From assembly GCA_050330975.1 (NCBI GenBank), contig JBHJHK010000436.1, positions 1 to 6,964 on the forward strand: a stretch of 6,964 nucleotides of DNA, written 5' to 3'. Shown here one piece after another: positions 5,382-6,964 of this stretch; within the stretch, counting starts at the first letter, position 1; each line of letters opens with the position of its first letter. The notes below the pieces were generated by a model that had not been told where the DNA came from, made no database searches, and was given only the letters and a program-made list of their open reading frames with translations. The position numbers were made by a program, and so were the translations under genes. This DNA comes from JBHJHK01 sp050330975 (GTDB taxonomy: Bacteria > Pseudomonadota > Gammaproteobacteria > Competibacterales > Competibacteraceae).

Positions 5382-6521
5382 ATGGGGGATGGCAACAGTC
5401 AAATGGGTTTGTCGAACGGGGTGTCACCATTGAAAAGTTGGCTACTTTGGTCGTTGGCGGGTGCAGTGGGGTTGCTGGGGTTGCTCGTCTCCCTCTATCC
5501 CCTGGGGTCTGACCATGGGGTGGGTGGCCCGGTTGTGAAGGGCGAGTTGCCGCCTTTGAGCCCCGCTCGAATTCAAACGCCCGGAGTTGCCCCCCTCGAT
5601 GCCGGGACGGGACAAGGCGAGGCCCGGGGAGAATCGCCACCGCCGGGGGGGACGTCGCACCCCGGGGGGGCGGTCCCAGGACCCGGCCTTTCCAGAACCC
5701 TAGAGCCGGACATGATGACCCTTCCCGGGGGGATGTTTTCCATGGGCTCCCCCGAGGACGAGGTGGGACGCGACGCCGACGAGGGGCAGCACCGGGTGGA
5801 AGTGGAGCCCTTTGCCCTGGGCGAGCACGAAGTGACCAGGGGGGCGTTTCGCCGCTTTGTCGAGGCCACCGGCTATCGCACCCTCGCCGAGCGGGATGCC
5901 GAGCAGGGTTGTTGGGGGCGGTCCATCGACGATGGCCGTTACGGTTGGCGGGGGGGTTGGAATTGGCGTTCGCCGGGCTTTGAGCAAACCGAGGCCATGC
6001 CCGTGGTGTGCGTGAGTTGGATCGATGCCACCCTCTACGGGGATTGGCTAGCCCACGTGACCGGCAGAGACTATCGCCTGCCCACGGAGGTGGAGTGGGA
6101 ATACGCGGCGCGGGCGGGGACGACCACCTCGCGCTACTGGGGTGATGATCCTGCAACTGCCTGTTACTACGGCAATGTCATCGATCAGACCCTCGGTCCC
6201 CACGGCCGCATTTGGGGCGGCAGCCTCCACGCCTGTCGAGATGGCCATTGGTTTACCGCCCCCGTGGGGCGTTTTCAAGCCAATCCCTTTGGTCTCCACG
6301 ACATGCTGGGCAATGTCTGGGAGTGGACCTGTTCGAAATACAGCGAAAACTACACCGGCACTGAGAAAAACTGCCACCCAACTCTGGAAAACGTCCCCAT
6401 CGCCCTGCGGGGAGGCGCTTGGGACTTTGTGCCCCGGGGGGTGAGATCGGCCAATCGCGGCGTGTTTCCAGGGGCTTTCCGCAGCAACGCCATCGGTTTT
6501 CGCTTGGCCAGATCCAAATAG
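5382..6521 (+). CDS. Membrane-anchored FGE-sulfatase (SUMF1/EgtB/PvdO) fold protein lacking FGE catalytic cysteines
   Basis: This 379-aa protein has a short N-terminus with K18, one hydrophobic helix (about 19-41), a Pro/Gly-rich linker (about 44-108) and a complete FGE-sulfatase domain (about 109-378). Domain landmarks are LPGGMFSMGS (114-123), EHEVTRGAFRRFV (148-160), the RLPTEVEWEYAAR block (232-244), GLHDMLGNVWEWT (304-316), RGGAWD (343-348) and the terminal IGFRLAR (371-377). The helix is probably a signal anchor that places the domain in the periplasm. True formylglycine-generating enzymes carry two cysteines just after RGGSW; here the segment has none, so sulfatase activation is unlikely. 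Six cysteines elsewhere (177, 210, 261, 285, 317, 331) could form disulfides. ATG 5382 is used, with a weak GAGGG upstream; ATG 5403 would equally keep the anchor. No sulfatase or other obvious partner is adjacent. The fold assignment is strong; the function is unknown, with a binding or structural role as likely as an enzymatic one. Confidence 0.86.
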   Translation: MGDGNSQMGLSNGVSPLKSWLLWSLAGAVGLLGLLVSLYPLGSDHGVGGPVVKGELPPLSPARIQTPGVAPLDAGTGQGEARGESPPPGGTSHPGGAVPGPGLSRTLEPDMMTLPGGMFSMGSPEDEVGRDADEGQHRVEVEPFALGEHEVTRGAFRRFVEATGYRTLAERDAEQGCWGRSIDDGRYGWRGGWNWRSPGFEQTEAMPVVCVSWIDATLYGDWLAHVTGRDYRLPTEVEWEYAARAGTTTSRYWGDDPATACYYGNVIDQTLGPHGRIWGGSLHACRDGHWFTAPVGRFQANPFGLHDMLGNVWEWTCSKYSENYTGTEKNCHPTLENVPIALRGGAWDFVPRGVRSANRGVFPGAFRSNAIGFRLARSK

Positions 6522-6548
6522 CGAGAAGCCGCGCCGGGGCCAACATCC

Positions 6549-6574
6549 GACCCAGCAGCCGATGCCACTGGGTC
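6549..6574. terminator. Weak stem-loop between convergent genes, possible bidirectional terminator
   Basis: GACCCAG (6549-6555) and CTGGGTC (6568-6574) form a perfect 7-bp stem around a 12-nt loop in the 91-bp gap between the convergent FGE-fold and antiporter genes. The position suits a shared terminator, but neither strand has a T tract after the stem. It is offered as a candidate only. Confidence 0.3.
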
Positions 6575-6612
6575 TGCCTCCACGCCATCCACATGACCCA
6601 GGGGGCAAGGGC

Positions 6613-6964
6613 CTAGGGGGCCATGGGCCGCTGGCGCCAGCTCACCAGGGCAATCCCCACCAATGCCACCCCCATGATGGCAGCGGTTACGGGGGGCGAC
6701 ACCAGGAGCGTCGTCGCCGTGGCGTCGTAGACTAGATAGCCCAGATACAGGGCGTAGAAGCCCAAGAACACAAAGCCCTCCCAGCGGGCGATACCCCCCC
6801 CGTTCATGGCCATGGGCCAACATGCCACCGCCACCGCCACCATAAAGGGCAAGTCAAAGACCAGCGCCGCCGGGTCCACTGCAACCCCCCCCACGGTGGC
6901 GGTGATGCCCAACACCCCCAACAACTTGAACATATTGATGCCCACGGAGTTGACCACGGCGATG
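6613..6964 (-). CDS. Na+/Ca2+ antiporter of the CaCA family, C-terminal fragment (truncated by window edge)
   Basis: The last 116 codons of a gene that enters from the right edge encode a very hydrophobic protein. NSVGINMFKLLGVLG (fragment residues 5-19) corresponds to the second alpha-repeat of calcium/sodium exchangers (usual form GNVVGSNIFNILLVLG). It is followed by FDLPFM (36-41), a membrane helix, the short loop GGGIARWEG, another helix ending in YLGYLVY, and a final helix before the Arg-containing tail. The FDLP, RWEG and YLxYL spacing is typical of the YrbG/K+-dependent exchanger-like branch, which exchanges Ca2+ for Na+ (or H+) across the inner membrane. The usual Ser of GSN is Ile here, although the Asn is kept. 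The stop is TAG 6615-6613. A GTG at 6957 is inside the repeat and is not the real start. The gene converges on the FGE-fold gene and appears unrelated to it. Confidence 0.8.
   Translation of the reverse strand, partial: IAVVNSVGINMFKLLGVLGITATVGGVAVDPAALVFDLPFMVAVAVACWPMAMNGGGIARWEGFVFLGFYALYLGYLVYDATATTLLVSPPVTAAIMGVALVGIALVSWRQRPMAP

Noticed and set aside
5323..6156. Minus-strand open frame of 277 codons over the FGE-fold gene
   Set aside because: Its composition is Pro/Arg/Ser-rich with no domain, and the plus-strand frame is a clear FGE-sulfatase domain.
6408..6521. Calling the FGE-fold protein a true formylglycine-generating enzyme
   Set aside because: The two catalytic cysteines that follow RGGSW in real FGEs are absent, and no sulfatase gene is nearby.
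1..6964. CRISPR arrays, insertion sequences, tRNA or phage genes
   Set aside because: No regularly spaced repeats, transposase or integrase motifs, terminal inverted repeats or tRNA-like sequence were noticed in reading both strands.

Overview
This is a GC-rich window that reads as part of a proteobacterial (Pseudomonadota) chromosome. The support is a 41-residue bL36 of the proteobacterial YkgO-like type, a glutathione-dependent glyoxalase II, a stand-alone CULT (cereblon-like) protein resembling those known from Magnetospirillum, and a tungsten aldehyde oxidoreductase preceded by a polyferredoxin in the arrangement known from Aromatoleum and Thauera. The class (alpha-, beta- or Magnetococcus-like) cannot be fixed from this sequence. 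GTG starts are common: four of the seven genes whose 5' end lies in the window appear to use them.

Layout, left to right. (1) Minus strand, 1-1677: a two-gene redox unit. A 154-aa protein with four [4Fe-4S] motifs is followed by a tungsten aldehyde:ferredoxin oxidoreductase that runs off the left edge after 368 codons. (2) 1678-1972: a divergent intergenic region with an AT-rich promoter-like patch and several small inverted repeats. (3) Plus strand, 1973-3880: a DUF255/SSP411-type thioredoxin-fold plus (alpha/alpha)6-barrel protein whose usual CxxC site has become SxxC. (4) Minus strand, 5187-3846: rpmJ (bL36, 41 aa), gloB (glyoxalase II) and a single-domain CULT protein in a tight cluster. 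gloB and the CULT gene overlap by 19 bp, and the CULT gene's 3' end overlaps the convergent DUF255 gene by 35 bp. (5) 5188-5381: a divergent intergenic region with a 12-bp perfect palindrome. (6) Plus strand, 5382-6521: a membrane-anchored FGE-sulfatase (SUMF1/EgtB/PvdO) fold protein without the FGE catalytic cysteines. (7) Minus strand, 6613-6964: the C-terminal part of a CaCA-family Na+/Ca2+ antiporter, running off the right edge.

How the parts fit. The first unit oxidises aldehydes to acids and passes electrons through the multi-cluster ferredoxin. gloB completes methylglyoxal detoxification, so aldehyde handling occurs twice, though nothing in the sequence links the two units. The most notable item is the bacterial CULT protein. 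It keeps the full three-tryptophan cage and both CxxC zinc pairs of human cereblon's thalidomide-binding domain, has no Lon or other partner domain, and is probably translationally coupled to glyoxalase II. Its role in bacteria is unknown. No mobile elements, CRISPR arrays, tRNA or rRNA genes were seen.
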